Of a stretch of DNA of 64,000 bases, positions 26,200 to 34,617 are shown in pieces (the stretch's first letter is position 1; every line of letters begins with the position of its first letter). The stretch covers positions 2,108,001-2,172,000 of the forward strand of contig NZ_CP016094.1 in NCBI RefSeq assembly GCF_001746835.1. Direction: 5' to 3'. Below the pieces are notes generated by a model, which was not told where the DNA came from, made no database searches, and saw nothing but the letters and a program-made list of their open reading frames with translations. The DNA comes from Lacunisphaera limnophila (GTDB lineage: Bacteria > Verrucomicrobiota > Verrucomicrobiia > Opitutales > Opitutaceae). The translations under genes and the position numbers were made by a program.

Positions 26200-26985
26200 A
26201 TGGAAGTCATCATCCAGAAAAACACCGACGCCGGCTGCCTGCTGGGCGCCCGCATCATCGCCAAGCTTGTGCGCGAGAAGCCCGACGCCGTGCTCGGTCT
26301 CGCCACCGGGCGCACTCCGCTCCAGCTGTACCAGGAACTCATCCGCCTGCACCGGACCGAGGGCCTCGACTTCAGCCGCATCACGACCTTCAACCTCGAT
26401 GAGTACGTGGGCCTGCCGGCGACGCACGACCAGTCGTACCGCTGGTTCATGCGCGAGAATTTTTTTCGGCACATCAACATCGACCAGCGACGCACGCACG
26501 TGCCCGACGGCACGGCGGCGGACGTCCACGCCGAGTGCCGCGACTATGAGAAGCGCATTGAGGCGGCGGGCGGCATCGACCTGCAGTTGCTCGGCCTCGG
26601 CCGCAACGGCCACATCGGCTTCAACGAGCCGACGGGTTCGCTCCGCTCGCGCACCTGGATCAAGATCCTGTCCGAGCAGACGCTGCGCGACAACAGCGCG
26701 GTGTTCGGGGACTTCGCGCAGATGCCGCGTCATGCGATCACGATGGGCGTGGGCACGATCCTCGACGCCCGCCGCGTGCTCCTGCTGGCTTTCGGGCCGG
26801 CGAAGTGCCGGGCCGTGACCGCCATGGTCGAGGGCCCGCTGGCGGCGATCTGTCCGGCGTCCGCCTTGCAGTTGCATCCGCGCGCCACCATTCTCCTGGA
26901 CGACACCTCGGCGGCCGGCCTGCAATACGCCGACCACTACCGCTGGATCGACCAGCACAAACTGGACTGGCAGAAGCACGACTGA
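26200..26985 (+). CDS. nagB: Glucosamine-6-phosphate deaminase
   Basis: A 261-residue sugar isomerase-fold enzyme that converts glucosamine-6-phosphate to fructose-6-phosphate and ammonia, feeding amino sugar into glycolysis. Motifs are LGLATGRTPLQLYQEL, TFNLDEYVGLP (proton-transfer Asp), GRNGHIGFNEP (catalytic His; the Asp of the E. coli N-D-G-H form is Asn here, as in Bacillus-type enzymes) and the C-terminal KCRAVTAMVEGP. It has the short Bacillus-like length and lacks the allosteric lid extension. It lies at the end of the GH9-GH9-nagB unit. Confidence 0.95.
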   Translation: MEVIIQKNTDAGCLLGARIIAKLVREKPDAVLGLATGRTPLQLYQELIRLHRTEGLDFSRITTFNLDEYVGLPATHDQSYRWFMRENFFRHINIDQRRTHVPDGTAADVHAECRDYEKRIEAAGGIDLQLLGLGRNGHIGFNEPTGSLRSRTWIKILSEQTLRDNSAVFGDFAQMPRHAITMGVGTILDARRVLLLAFGPAKCRAVTAMVEGPLAAICPASALQLHPRATILLDDTSAAGLQYADHYRWIDQHKLDWQKHD

Positions 26986-27054
26986 GGTCCGGGGCGGGTG
27001 GCGTCGCGCGGGTGGGCCCCGGAACGTGCCCATCTGGTTCAGTTGGTAAAAAAG

Positions 27055-27077
27055 CCGCCGGCGGGCGGGGTGGTTTT
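27055..27077 (+). terminator. Possible terminator after nagB
   Basis: The stem CCGCC / GGCGG with loop GGCG is followed, after a short GG-T-GG interval, by TTTT. On the other strand the same stem is followed by TTTTTT. It could end the GH9-nagB transcript, but the stem is short. Confidence 0.35.
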
Positions 27078-27083
27078 CCACCC

Positions 27084-27112
27084 TTGACCGGACCGGCCCG
27101 GGTAGCACATTG
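27084..27112 (+). promoter_or_regulatory. Possible promoter of tRNA-Gln
   Basis: TTGACC at 27084-27089 is a good -35-like hexamer. About 17 bases later ACATTG is a weak -10 candidate, followed by the tRNA start about 18 bases downstream. The assignment rests on position and the -35 match alone. Confidence 0.3.
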
Positions 27113-27129
27113 CCCCTTCCGCACTTCAC

Positions 27130-27203
27130 TGCCTGATGGTGTAATGGTAGCACAGGTGACTTTGACTCACCTAGTCATGGTTCGAATCCATGTCGGGCAG
27201 CCA
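27130..27203 (+). tRNA. tRNA-Gln (anticodon TTG)
   Basis: A complete cloverleaf of 71 bases plus an encoded CCA. The acceptor pairs TGCCTGA with TCGGGCA, including one G-T. The anticodon arm is GGTGA-CTTTGAC-TCACC, giving anticodon TTG (UUG in RNA), which reads CAA and CAG for glutamine. The T arm is CATGG-TTCGAAT-CCATG. The discriminator is G. It stands alone between nagB and an inverted repeat. Confidence 0.95.
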
Positions 27204-27275
27204 TTCGACGCGGCCCTCGCGCTGCTCGGGCCTTGCTCATGGCAGGCCAGTTTGCCGCGAGGGCTGCGTCGAATG
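27202..27275. repeat. Inverted repeat beside the tRNA and GIY-YIG gene
   Basis: Arms CATTCGACGCGGCCCTCGCG (27202-27221) and CGCGAGGGCTGCGTCGAATG (27256-27275) match at 19 of 20 positions as an inverted pair. A second GCGTCGAATGGG copy follows at about 27292. The left arm starts in the tRNA CCA end. This type of GTCGAATG repeat is common near small GIY-YIG genes in other genomes as far as I recall. Confidence 0.75.
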
Positions 27276-27362
27276 CCCTGAGCAAGCGAAGCGCGTCGAA
27301 TGGGCTTTCGACCCAGCGACTAACGCTGGTTATCGTTCCAGAACATCGGGCCACCAAAATCC

Positions 27363-27713
27363 ATGCCCGAATTGTTTCCAGTCATTCCGATACCCGCCGC
27401 TATCGCTGATTTGGCCTGGGTGTACATTCTCCAAACGGCCGACGGCGCGCTCTATATCGGTCAAACCCGCGATATCGGCGAGCGCCTGCGCAAGCACCGC
27501 CATGGTCTCGGCAGCAAATTTACAACTGATCATTCCGGGCCTCGTTTGGTTTTTTGCGAAGGCACCATGTCGCTGGACGAGGCCGTAGTCCGGGAGCACC
27601 AGCTCAAGCGCTGGTCCCGCCCCAAGAAGGAAGCCCTGATCCGCGGGGACCTCCCCCGCCTGCGCGAACTCAGCCGATCGCGGGAGCGACCCGGCAATGG
27701 CGCGCGGGCGTGA
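27363..27713 (+). CDS. Small GIY-YIG domain protein
   Basis: A 116-residue single-domain GIY-YIG protein. The signature is WVYILQTADGALYIGQTRDI with the catalytic-type Arg in the following GERLRKHRHG helix, and a Glu in VVREHQLKRW. The C-terminus W-S-R-P-K-K-E-A-L-I is typical of the short stand-alone group (YhbQ/UPF0213-like). These are candidate structure-specific nucleases with no agreed role. It is close to an inverted repeat and to tRNA-Gln. A second gene of the same group is at 55518. Confidence 0.85.
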   Translation: MPELFPVIPIPAAIADLAWVYILQTADGALYIGQTRDIGERLRKHRHGLGSKFTTDHSGPRLVFCEGTMSLDEAVVREHQLKRWSRPKKEALIRGDLPRLRELSRSRERPGNGARA

Positions 27714-27896
27714 TCAAGGGGGCGAGCGGGGGCCACCCCAGGTCAAAAGCCTCCCCCGGGCAGGGACAATCGGCACGTTGTCTTGTGCAATTGGTGCGAC
27801 GCCGTCTGTCGCGATGTGGCGCACACTGGGCTGGGCGGGAATCAAGGCCCGCCGCCCGGGGGCGGGACTGCGCCCTCACTCACCCCACGCCCCCCC

Positions 27897-29549
27897 GTGT
27901 TCACCCCCAGCCCAGCCGCCCGGCCGGACCAACGCGCCGACCACGCGGAAATCCAGCGTCTGTTCGAGGAATACATCACGCTCTACGCCGGCCGCGACGA
28001 CCGGCTCACCACGTGTTTCAGCGAGGATTTTTCCGGCTTCACCGGCGGCGGGGATTTTCTGGTGGATGACCGGGCGGAGTGGGTCGCGATCACCCGGCAG
28101 GATTTCGCCCAGGTCAAGGAGCCGCTCCGGATCGAGCACAAGGATCTGCGGATCCAGCCCCTGTCGGCCACGATCGCGGTGGTGACCGCGTTTTTTGCCA
28201 TTCACCTGCCGATCAAGGATCACGTCCTCTCGCGCGAGACCGCCCGCCTCGTGCTGGTTTTCCACCGGGAAGCGGGGAACTGGAAAATCGCGCACAGCAG
28301 CATCTCCATTCCCTACCACCTGGTGCGCGCAGGTGAGGTCTACCCGATGCAGGCGCTCACGGAGCGAAACCAGGAACTGGAAAACCTCGTGGCCGAGCGG
28401 ACGGTCCAGTTGCAAACCAGCGAAGGCCGTTACCGCTCGATTTTGGCGGCCAGCCCGGATGACATCACGATCACGGACAAGGACGGGCGGATCCTCATGG
28501 TTTCACCGTCCGCTTACACGTTGTTCGGCTATGAGCGGACCACGGCCTTTGACCAGCGCACGGTCTTGGACTTCATCGTGCCCGAGGAACGGCCGCTGGC
28601 CCGCCAGCACTGGGTCGACCGGCTGGAAGGCCGGCGCAAAGGACCGGCCGAGTACCGCGGGCTCCGGGCGGATGGCAGCACGATCGCCATCGAGGTGAAT
28701 GCAGAATTCATCCGCGACGCGGCGGGCGCGCCCACGGGCATGGTCATCATCATCCGCGATCTCACGGAGCGGAAGAAAGCCGACGCGGAGAGGGAGCGGC
28801 TGGAGGCCCTGAACCAGCAGCTCCAAAAGGCGGAAAGCCTGGGGCGGATGGCTGGCGCCATCGCGCACACTTTCAACAACCAGCTCCATACGGTGATGAT
28901 GAGCCTTGATCTGGCCTTGGGCGACCTCCGGCGGGAGGACGGGCCCGGCCCGGCCCAGAAGATCAACCTGGCGTTGAGCGCGGCCCGCAAGGCGGCGGAA
29001 GTGAGCAGCCAGATGCTCACGTACCTGGGTCAGTCGGCCGCCACCCGGCAATCCTTGGATCTGGCGGAGACCTGTCGGCGCGGCCTGGGCCTCGTGCAGG
29101 CCGCGATGCCACCCGAGGTGAAACTGGCCACGGCGTTTCCCTGCCCCGGGCCGTTGGTGCACGCCGACGCGCGCCAGTTGCAGCATGTAGTGACCAACCT
29201 GGTGACCAACGCGTGGGAGGCGTCGGGCGCGGCGCCATGCGTCGTGAACCTGGCCATCAAGACCGTGGATGCGGCCGCCCTGCCCACGGAGAACCGGGTG
29301 CCGCTCGAATTCCAGCCGCAGGGCACCACGTATGCCTGCCTGGAGGTGGCGGACGAGGGCTGCGGCATCCCGGCCCCGGACATCGGAAAAGTCTTTGATC
29401 CGTTTTTCACGACCAAGTTCACCGGGCGCGGGCTTGGCCTGGCCATGGTTCTGGGCATGGTGCGGGCGAACAAGGGCGCGATCGCCGTGGAAAGCGCCCC
29501 GCAGCGGGGCACGGTCTTCCGCGTTTACCTGCCGGTGGTGGCGCGCTGA
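27897..29549 (+). CDS. Soluble histidine kinase with N-terminal SnoaL-like domain
   Basis: About 550 residues without transmembrane helices. An N-terminal NTF2/SnoaL-like domain (about residues 15-150: HAEIQRLFEEYITLYAGRDD, ending GNWKIAHSSISIPY) is followed by a short coil (RNQELENLVAERTVQL) and a PAS domain (RYRSILAASPDDITITDKDG). The kinase core comes last: H-box MAGAIAHTFNNQLHTVM with phospho-His about residue 324, N-box TNLVTNAWEAS and G-boxes DEGCGIP and GRGLGLAMVLG. The SnoaL part probably senses a small molecule. There is no partner regulator next to it. The start is unsure: GTG 27897 is given, but the frame is open from a TTG at 27783. Confidence 0.85.
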   Translation: MFTPSPAARPDQRADHAEIQRLFEEYITLYAGRDDRLTTCFSEDFSGFTGGGDFLVDDRAEWVAITRQDFAQVKEPLRIEHKDLRIQPLSATIAVVTAFFAIHLPIKDHVLSRETARLVLVFHREAGNWKIAHSSISIPYHLVRAGEVYPMQALTERNQELENLVAERTVQLQTSEGRYRSILAASPDDITITDKDGRILMVSPSAYTLFGYERTTAFDQRTVLDFIVPEERPLARQHWVDRLEGRRKGPAEYRGLRADGSTIAIEVNAEFIRDAAGAPTGMVIIIRDLTERKKADAERERLEALNQQLQKAESLGRMAGAIAHTFNNQLHTVMMSLDLALGDLRREDGPGPAQKINLALSAARKAAEVSSQMLTYLGQSAATRQSLDLAETCRRGLGLVQAAMPPEVKLATAFPCPGPLVHADARQLQHVVTNLVTNAWEASGAAPCVVNLAIKTVDAAALPTENRVPLEFQPQGTTYACLEVADEGCGIPAPDIGKVFDPFFTTKFTGRGLGLAMVLGMVRANKGAIAVESAPQRGTVFRVYLPVVAR

Positions 29550-29783
29550 GGGATTCCCGGCCGTCGTGCGGGATTGCCGGATCTCGCGTGTCCCGCGTTT
29601 GAAACGGCGACTTGGGCGCAGGCTCCCAACTATAACTGGTCGAAGCAGCTGGCCTGCTCAGGGGTTGCAGGTTCCGGTCTCCCGCCGGGACGATAGCTGT
29701 CGTGGTGGCGGAAGCGCGCGCGCAGCCTCGGGCTTTCTCCTGCCAGCGTGGCCGCAAGTCCGGCGGGTTATTCCACCTCCCTT

Positions 29784-30527
29784 ATGCTCCCGACCCTGCT
29801 TCTCCGCCTTGGCCTGCTCCTTGCCCTCCCCGTCGTCATGGCCGGGTCGCTGGTGAATGATCGTCAGATCGAAACCGCCGCCCGCCGCAGTTTTGTGCTC
29901 GGCACCGTGCTCGAGGGCCGGGTCAAGGTGTCGGCCGACTTCGGCGTGCTCACGCTTACCGGCACGGTGGAGGATGCCGCCGACCAAGCCGTGGCCGCGG
30001 ACACGGTGAGCCGCATCGCCGGGGTGTCCGGCGTGGAGAACAAGCTCACGATCCTGGCCACCCACCGCGAACAATCCGATCGGTGGATCGCCCGGATCAT
30101 CCATCGCCACCTGCTGGTGACCAAGGGGCTCAGCGCCGTGCCACCTACCATCACCGTCCAGGACGCCATGGTCACGCTCTCCGGTACGGTGGCGACGACC
30201 GAACTCAAGGCGCTCGCCGGCCGCGTGGCGGGCGAAATCAGCAGCGTGAAATATGTACGGAACAGCCTCACGGTCGCGGACGTACCCGCGACAGGTGACA
30301 GCGGCGCGGACCCCGTGGACGATGCCTCCGTGAGCGGGCTCGTCCAGGCCATGCTGCGCCGGCACGAGCCGTCGCTGGGATTGGGGTCCGTCATCACGAC
30401 GGTGGCCGGCGTGGTGCGGATCACGGGCCCCGCCGTTACGGTCGCCGAAAAGGCCCTGATCACGCGGCTGGCGCGCGAGGTGTCGGGCACCCGGGTGGTC
30501 AACAACGAGCTGAAGGCCAACAACTGA
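29784..30527 (+). CDS. Secreted protein with three BON domains
   Basis: A 247-residue exported protein. A signal peptide (LRLGLLLALPVVMAGS) is followed by three BON units, at about residues 25-90, 95-165 and 175-245. The BON pattern of strand, helix and G-x-V-x-L-x-G-x-V is visible three times: FGVLTLTGTV, DAMVTLSGTV and AGVVRITGP. Each is followed by a V-x-N-x-L/E end (GVENKLTI, YVRNSLTV, VVNNELKA). BON domains bind phospholipid membranes; E. coli OsmY and DolP are examples. A periplasmic envelope role is likely. ATG 29784 is preferred over the upstream 29748. Confidence 0.85.
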   Translation: MLPTLLLRLGLLLALPVVMAGSLVNDRQIETAARRSFVLGTVLEGRVKVSADFGVLTLTGTVEDAADQAVAADTVSRIAGVSGVENKLTILATHREQSDRWIARIIHRHLLVTKGLSAVPPTITVQDAMVTLSGTVATTELKALAGRVAGEISSVKYVRNSLTVADVPATGDSGADPVDDASVSGLVQAMLRRHEPSLGLGSVITTVAGVVRITGPAVTVAEKALITRLAREVSGTRVVNNELKANN

Positions 30528-30697
30528 GCCCTTGCAGTCGGTCGGTCTCCTCCGGCGCTGACGGATGCGATAAATCTCGCTAGGGTCGCGCGCGTGGGCG
30601 AGCTGGCGGAATGAAGGCCGTAAGGAGGACGTCATAGGATCAGCCGGTGTTTGTATAGCCCGCTTTCCTGGCTAAGGTCGGGTCACCCCTACCCCCG

Positions 30698-31576
30698 ATG
30701 AAACACCTGCTTGCCTGCCTCACCCTCGTGGTCACCGCCAGCGGCGCCACCGCGCCCCAGCCCTTACTGCTTTGGGAAACCGACGGTTTCGTCGGTCCCG
30801 AATCCGTGGTCTTCGATCCGGCCCGCCAGGAATTCTACGTTTCCAACATGGGCACGCACGGCGGCGGGCAGACCCCCGGCGACGGTTTCATCAGTCGCGT
30901 CAGTGCCGAGGGCAAAATCCTCGAACTGAAGTGGGTCACCGGTTTCGACAACCCCAAGGGCCTGGCGCTTACCAACGGCCGGCTCTACGTTGGTGACGAC
31001 AAGGACCTGACCGAAATCGACGTGGCGGCCGGCAAAATCTCCCTCCGTTACGCGCCGGCGGACGGTCCCGGCTCGTTCAACGACTGCACGGCTGATGCCG
31101 CCGGCAACATCTACGTATGCAGCGGCCGTCTCGACACGGTTTTCCGGCTCAGCGCGGGCAAGTTCGAGCCTTGGTTCAAACTCGACAAGGCCAAGACGGG
31201 AGGCCTCAACGGCCTGAAGGCGGAGAAGGATCGCCTGCTGCTCGGTGGCTGGTCGCTCCGCGGTGCGGATGGCAAGGAGCAGATCGGACACATTTCAACG
31301 GTGGCATATGCGGACAAGGCTTTCGGCCGGATCGGCGACCAGCCGGTGTGTCACGTGGACGGCCTCGAGCCGGACGGGCAGGGCGGCTACACCGTCACCG
31401 ACTGGCTCACGGGCGACGTGCTGCACGTCACGGCCGACGGCAAGACGACCCCGCTCCTCGCGCTCGGGCGGGGCACGGCGGACCACGCCTACCTCATCGG
31501 CGAGAAGCAGCTCATCATCCCGCAGATGCTGGAACACAAGCTCCGCGCCTTCCGCTGGGCGCCGGCGGGCGAATGA
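30698..31576 (+). CDS. Secreted SMP-30/gluconolactonase-like beta-propeller
   Basis: A 292-residue exported protein with signal peptide (LLACLTLVVTASGATA). The body is a six-bladed propeller of the SMP-30/NHL type: GPESVVFDPARQEFYVSN, GFDNPKGLALTNGRLYVGD and FNDCTADAAGNIYVC repeat the family's strand and turn patterns, including the N-D-C/T metal-binding type segment. The substrate is unknown; a sugar lactone is one option. It lies 51 bases before the GH26 gene on the same strand, perhaps in the same transcript. Confidence 0.78.
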   Translation: MKHLLACLTLVVTASGATAPQPLLLWETDGFVGPESVVFDPARQEFYVSNMGTHGGGQTPGDGFISRVSAEGKILELKWVTGFDNPKGLALTNGRLYVGDDKDLTEIDVAAGKISLRYAPADGPGSFNDCTADAAGNIYVCSGRLDTVFRLSAGKFEPWFKLDKAKTGGLNGLKAEKDRLLLGGWSLRGADGKEQIGHISTVAYADKAFGRIGDQPVCHVDGLEPDGQGGYTVTDWLTGDVLHVTADGKTTPLLALGRGTADHAYLIGEKQLIIPQMLEHKLRAFRWAPAGE

Positions 31577-31626
31577 CTCGGGGTCGGCTTGAGTTTTCCG
31601 TGGGGCGTTCCCAGATTCGCCGCACG

Positions 31627-32676
31627 ATGAGCCTACCCCGCCTGTTGCTGTCCTGCGTCGTGATCACGGTCGCCCTGCGCGGAGCGACCGAGCCCCCGCG
31701 ACTCTGCGTGCCTGGCGCCTCGTCCGAGGCGGTGGCGCTCTACGATTTCCTGCTCGAGGTGTCCGGCAAGCACACGCTATCGGGTCAGCACTGCGTGCCG
31801 CTGGTCGGCGACACCCGCCTGCCCACGGTGCAGAAGGCCTTCGGTCATTACCCGGCGGTGTTCAGTCAGGACTTCGGGTTCAGCGAACCCGGCACCTGGG
31901 ACGGCATCAATTACCGCCAGCGCATCGTGGACGACGCCATCCGCCGCCACGCGGAAGGTTTCATCATCAACCTTATGTGGCATGCGGTGCGGCCGACCGA
32001 CGACGAACCCGTGGCCTTTGAGAAATCCATCCAGGGCAAGCTGACCGACGCTGAGTGGCGGGAGCTGCTCACCCCGGGCACCGCGTTGAACGAGCGCTGG
32101 CAGTCGCAGGTCGACGTGATCGCCTTTTTCCTGCGGCAGCTGCGGGATGCGCGCGTGCCCGTGCTCTGGCGGCCTTATCATGAGATGAACGGCAGCTGGT
32201 TCTGGTGGGGCGGCCGGCCGGGGGCGGACAACTTCACCAAGCTCTACCGGATGCTCTTCGACCGTCTCACGCATTTTCACCGGCTGAACAACCTCATCTG
32301 GGTCTACGGACCCAACGAGGTCCGCACCAACGTCGCGCCGTACGCGGATTTTTTCCCGGGGCACGACGTCGTCGACGCGCTGGCCACGGACGTCTATTCC
32401 AACGGTTTCGCCCGGCACGATTACGATTCGCTCCTGGCGCTGGCCGCCGGCAAGCCGATCGGGCTGGGCGAGGTCGGACCGATCCCGACGGCGGAGATTT
32501 TGCAGGACCAGCCGCGGTGGGCGTGGTTCGTGGCGTGGTATGACCTGCAGGGGATTCCCCGCGAGACCCGCGCCGCCGTGAAGGCGACCTTCGACAGCCC
32601 GGTGACGATGAACTGGGACGAACTGCCTTGGGTGAACATCAAGCATCCCACGGTCCATTACCCGGTCATCAAGTGA
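31627..32676 (+). CDS. Secreted GH26 beta-mannanase
   Basis: A 349-residue GH26 enzyme with signal peptide (LLLSCVVITVALRGA). The acid/base Glu is in PVLWRPYHEMNGSWFWWG and the nucleophile Glu is in GLGEVGPIP, both in the usual GH26 positions. The N-terminal segment ALYDFLLEVSGKHTLSGQH is typical. It should cut beta-1,4-mannan into mannobiose and longer pieces outside the cytoplasm. The downstream 2-epimerase and GH130 phosphorylase genes form a matching intracellular route. The start (ATG 31627) is supported by the signal peptide; the open frame upstream overlaps the SMP-30 gene. Confidence 0.93.
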   Translation: MSLPRLLLSCVVITVALRGATEPPRLCVPGASSEAVALYDFLLEVSGKHTLSGQHCVPLVGDTRLPTVQKAFGHYPAVFSQDFGFSEPGTWDGINYRQRIVDDAIRRHAEGFIINLMWHAVRPTDDEPVAFEKSIQGKLTDAEWRELLTPGTALNERWQSQVDVIAFFLRQLRDARVPVLWRPYHEMNGSWFWWGGRPGADNFTKLYRMLFDRLTHFHRLNNLIWVYGPNEVRTNVAPYADFFPGHDVVDALATDVYSNGFARHDYDSLLALAAGKPIGLGEVGPIPTAEILQDQPRWAWFVAWYDLQGIPRETRAAVKATFDSPVTMNWDELPWVNIKHPTVHYPVIK

Positions 32677-33139
32677 CCCGGGGTCGGGCGGCGGCGCGGC
32701 GCGCGGCCAGGGCGATGGGCAGGCCGATCAGGAAAAGGTGCGCCGCGGCGGGCCAGGAGAGGAGCGGCGGCAGCCGGAGCGGCACGGCCAGGGCGGATAG
32801 CGGCAGGACCACGCAGTTCATGCCGAGATAGACGACCAGCCCGTAGACCAGGCCGGCGGGCACCGGGTGGCGGAGCCATACCGGCCAGCGCCGGGCCAGG
32901 CCCCAAAACAAGGCCGCCCAGAGTCCCGCGATCAGGAAGTGGAGGCCGGTGCCGAGGGCGAAGGTGGACCCGCCGCCGGTGCGGGCCGCCTTAAGGCCGA
33001 TCAGGCCGCCGGCGACATTTTGAAACACGCCCAGCGACCAGCCGTAGTACGTCAGCGCGAAAAGCCAGTCGAGGCCCCCGGCCAGCAGGCCGCCCCAGAG
33101 GATGGCCTTGAATGCAGGGGACCGGGGGGTGGGGGACAT
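32669..33139 (-). CDS. Small multi-pass membrane protein
   Basis: A 156-residue protein with about four helices (LWGGLLAGGLDWLFALTYYG, LGTGLHFLIAGLWAALFWGL, PAGLVYGLVVYLGMNCVVLPL and WPAAAHLFLIGLPIALAA). It resembles small YagU/DUF1440-type membrane proteins, which have no assured function. It is on the opposite strand inside the mannan cluster, overlapping the GH26 stop by eight bases. The frame runs on to 34594, but that part is antisense to the epimerase gene and is not considered coding. Confidence 0.65.
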   Translation of the reverse strand: MSPTPRSPAFKAILWGGLLAGGLDWLFALTYYGWSLGVFQNVAGGLIGLKAARTGGGSTFALGTGLHFLIAGLWAALFWGLARRWPVWLRHPVPAGLVYGLVVYLGMNCVVLPLSALAVPLRLPPLLSWPAAAHLFLIGLPIALAARRAAARPRVT

Positions 33140-33292
33140 GGCGGGAGGCCAGCAGAACACCGTCCCTGGGCCAATCCCTTCCGGCGGCGGGGATCCCGGC
33201 CTGGGAACGTCGATTCCTGATTTAAAAAATGAGATTCCGCGTTGGGGATTTGCCAAGCCCCCCGGCAGCCTGCTCAATGGTATTTTCCCACG

Positions 33293-34507
33293 ATGACCGT
33301 CGTTACCCCGACCGATCTGCTCGCCGCCATTGAGGCTGACCTGCGCGGCAACATCCTGCCGTTCTGGATCAAGCAGGTGGCCAACCGGCCTGCCCGCACG
33401 TTTCACGGCGCGCTCAGCAATGATCTGACCGTCGACCCGGCCGTCGAGCGCGGCGCGTTGTTGACGTCCCGCATCCTCTGGACCTACGCCGCCGCGCTGC
33501 GCCAGTATGGCGACGCGGCGTATCGCGCCATGGCCGACCTCGCGCACGAGGATCTCATGGCGCACTATCACGACGCCGGGCAGGGCGGGTTCTATTGGTC
33601 GATCGCTGCCGACGGTGCGGTCCTGCGTGACCGCAAGCAGGTCTACGGGCAGGCCTTCGCCATTTACGCCCTGAGCGAATACCATGCGGCGACCGGCCTG
33701 CGGGCCCCGCTTGACCAGGCCATCACGGTCTTCCAGCTGCTGGAGCGTCACGCGCGCGAGCCGGCCCACGGGGGCTACCTCGAGGCCTTCGCCCGCGACT
33801 GGTCGCCGATCACCGACATGCGGCTCAGTGCGGTGGACCAGAACGATCCCAAGTCCCAGAACACGATGCTCCATGTGATGGAGGCCTACACGCGGCTCCT
33901 CAACGTGTGGCCCGATCCCGGCCTGCGCCGCGCGCTGCGCGAGATCGTGGAACTGATGCTCACGCGCATCGTGGACGCCCGGACCGCCCATCTCGGGCTC
34001 TTCTTCACCGTGGACTGGCGGCGGACCTCGGACCGCATCTCCTATGGCCACGACATCGAGGCGGCCTGGCTGCTCACGCGCGCCGCCGCGGCCCTGGGCG
34101 AGCCGGCAGTGACCGCCCGGACCGAGGCCCTCGCGCTCCGGATCGCCGAGGTGACGCTGGCCGAGGGAACCGACACGGACGGCGCGATCTTCAACCTCGG
34201 CGACCCCACCGGCATCATCGACCCCAGCAAAGAGTGGTGGCCGCAGGCCGAGGCCGTGGTCGGCTTCCTCGAGGCTTTCCGGATTTCCGGGGAGGCCCGC
34301 TACCTCGCGGCCGCGGCCAAGACCTGGGGCTTCATCGCCACGCGCCTGATCGACCGGCAGCAGGGCGAGTGGTTTCGCGGCGTGACCCGCGAGGGGGTGG
34401 TGAACCCGGCGTTCGAGAAGGTCAGCTTCTGGAAATGTCCCTACCACAACGGCCGCCTGGGCCTCGAGGCCGTCGCCCGCCTGGGGATGGCCGCCACCGC
34501 CGGGTAA
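33293..34507 (+). CDS. AGE-family 2-epimerase (mannobiose/cellobiose type)
   Basis: A 404-residue AGE-family (alpha/alpha)6-barrel enzyme without signal peptide. Features of the cellobiose/mannobiose 2-epimerase group are clear: QVYGQAFAIYALSEY, NDPKSQNTMLHVMEAYTRL (one catalytic His in the N-T-M-L-H segment), ISYGHDIEAAWLL and EWWPQAEAVVGFL, then FWKCPYHNGRLGLEA (catalytic His in C-P-Y-H-N). These enzymes epimerise the reducing-end sugar of beta-1,4-disaccharides. Placed between GH26 mannanase and GH130 phosphorylase, conversion of mannobiose to mannosylglucose is the likely role. It is 110 bases ahead of the GH130 gene on the same strand. Confidence 0.9.
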   Translation: MTVVTPTDLLAAIEADLRGNILPFWIKQVANRPARTFHGALSNDLTVDPAVERGALLTSRILWTYAAALRQYGDAAYRAMADLAHEDLMAHYHDAGQGGFYWSIAADGAVLRDRKQVYGQAFAIYALSEYHAATGLRAPLDQAITVFQLLERHAREPAHGGYLEAFARDWSPITDMRLSAVDQNDPKSQNTMLHVMEAYTRLLNVWPDPGLRRALREIVELMLTRIVDARTAHLGLFFTVDWRRTSDRISYGHDIEAAWLLTRAAAALGEPAVTARTEALALRIAEVTLAEGTDTDGAIFNLGDPTGIIDPSKEWWPQAEAVVGFLEAFRISGEARYLAAAAKTWGFIATRLIDRQQGEWFRGVTREGVVNPAFEKVSFWKCPYHNGRLGLEAVARLGMAATAG

Positions 34508-34617
34508 TCCGGTTTCATGCCCTTGGCCGGATCGCCCCTGCGCAAAGAATCTTAATTTAGAACGGCCCCTCCTCCTGTTCAGTCCGGGTCGCACCCGCTA
34601 ATCTTCTCCTTCCCCTG

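Noticed and set aside
33140-34594. Upstream extension of the small minus-strand membrane protein frame
   Set aside because: Antisense to the 2-epimerase and of biased composition; the membrane protein has its own ATG at 33139.
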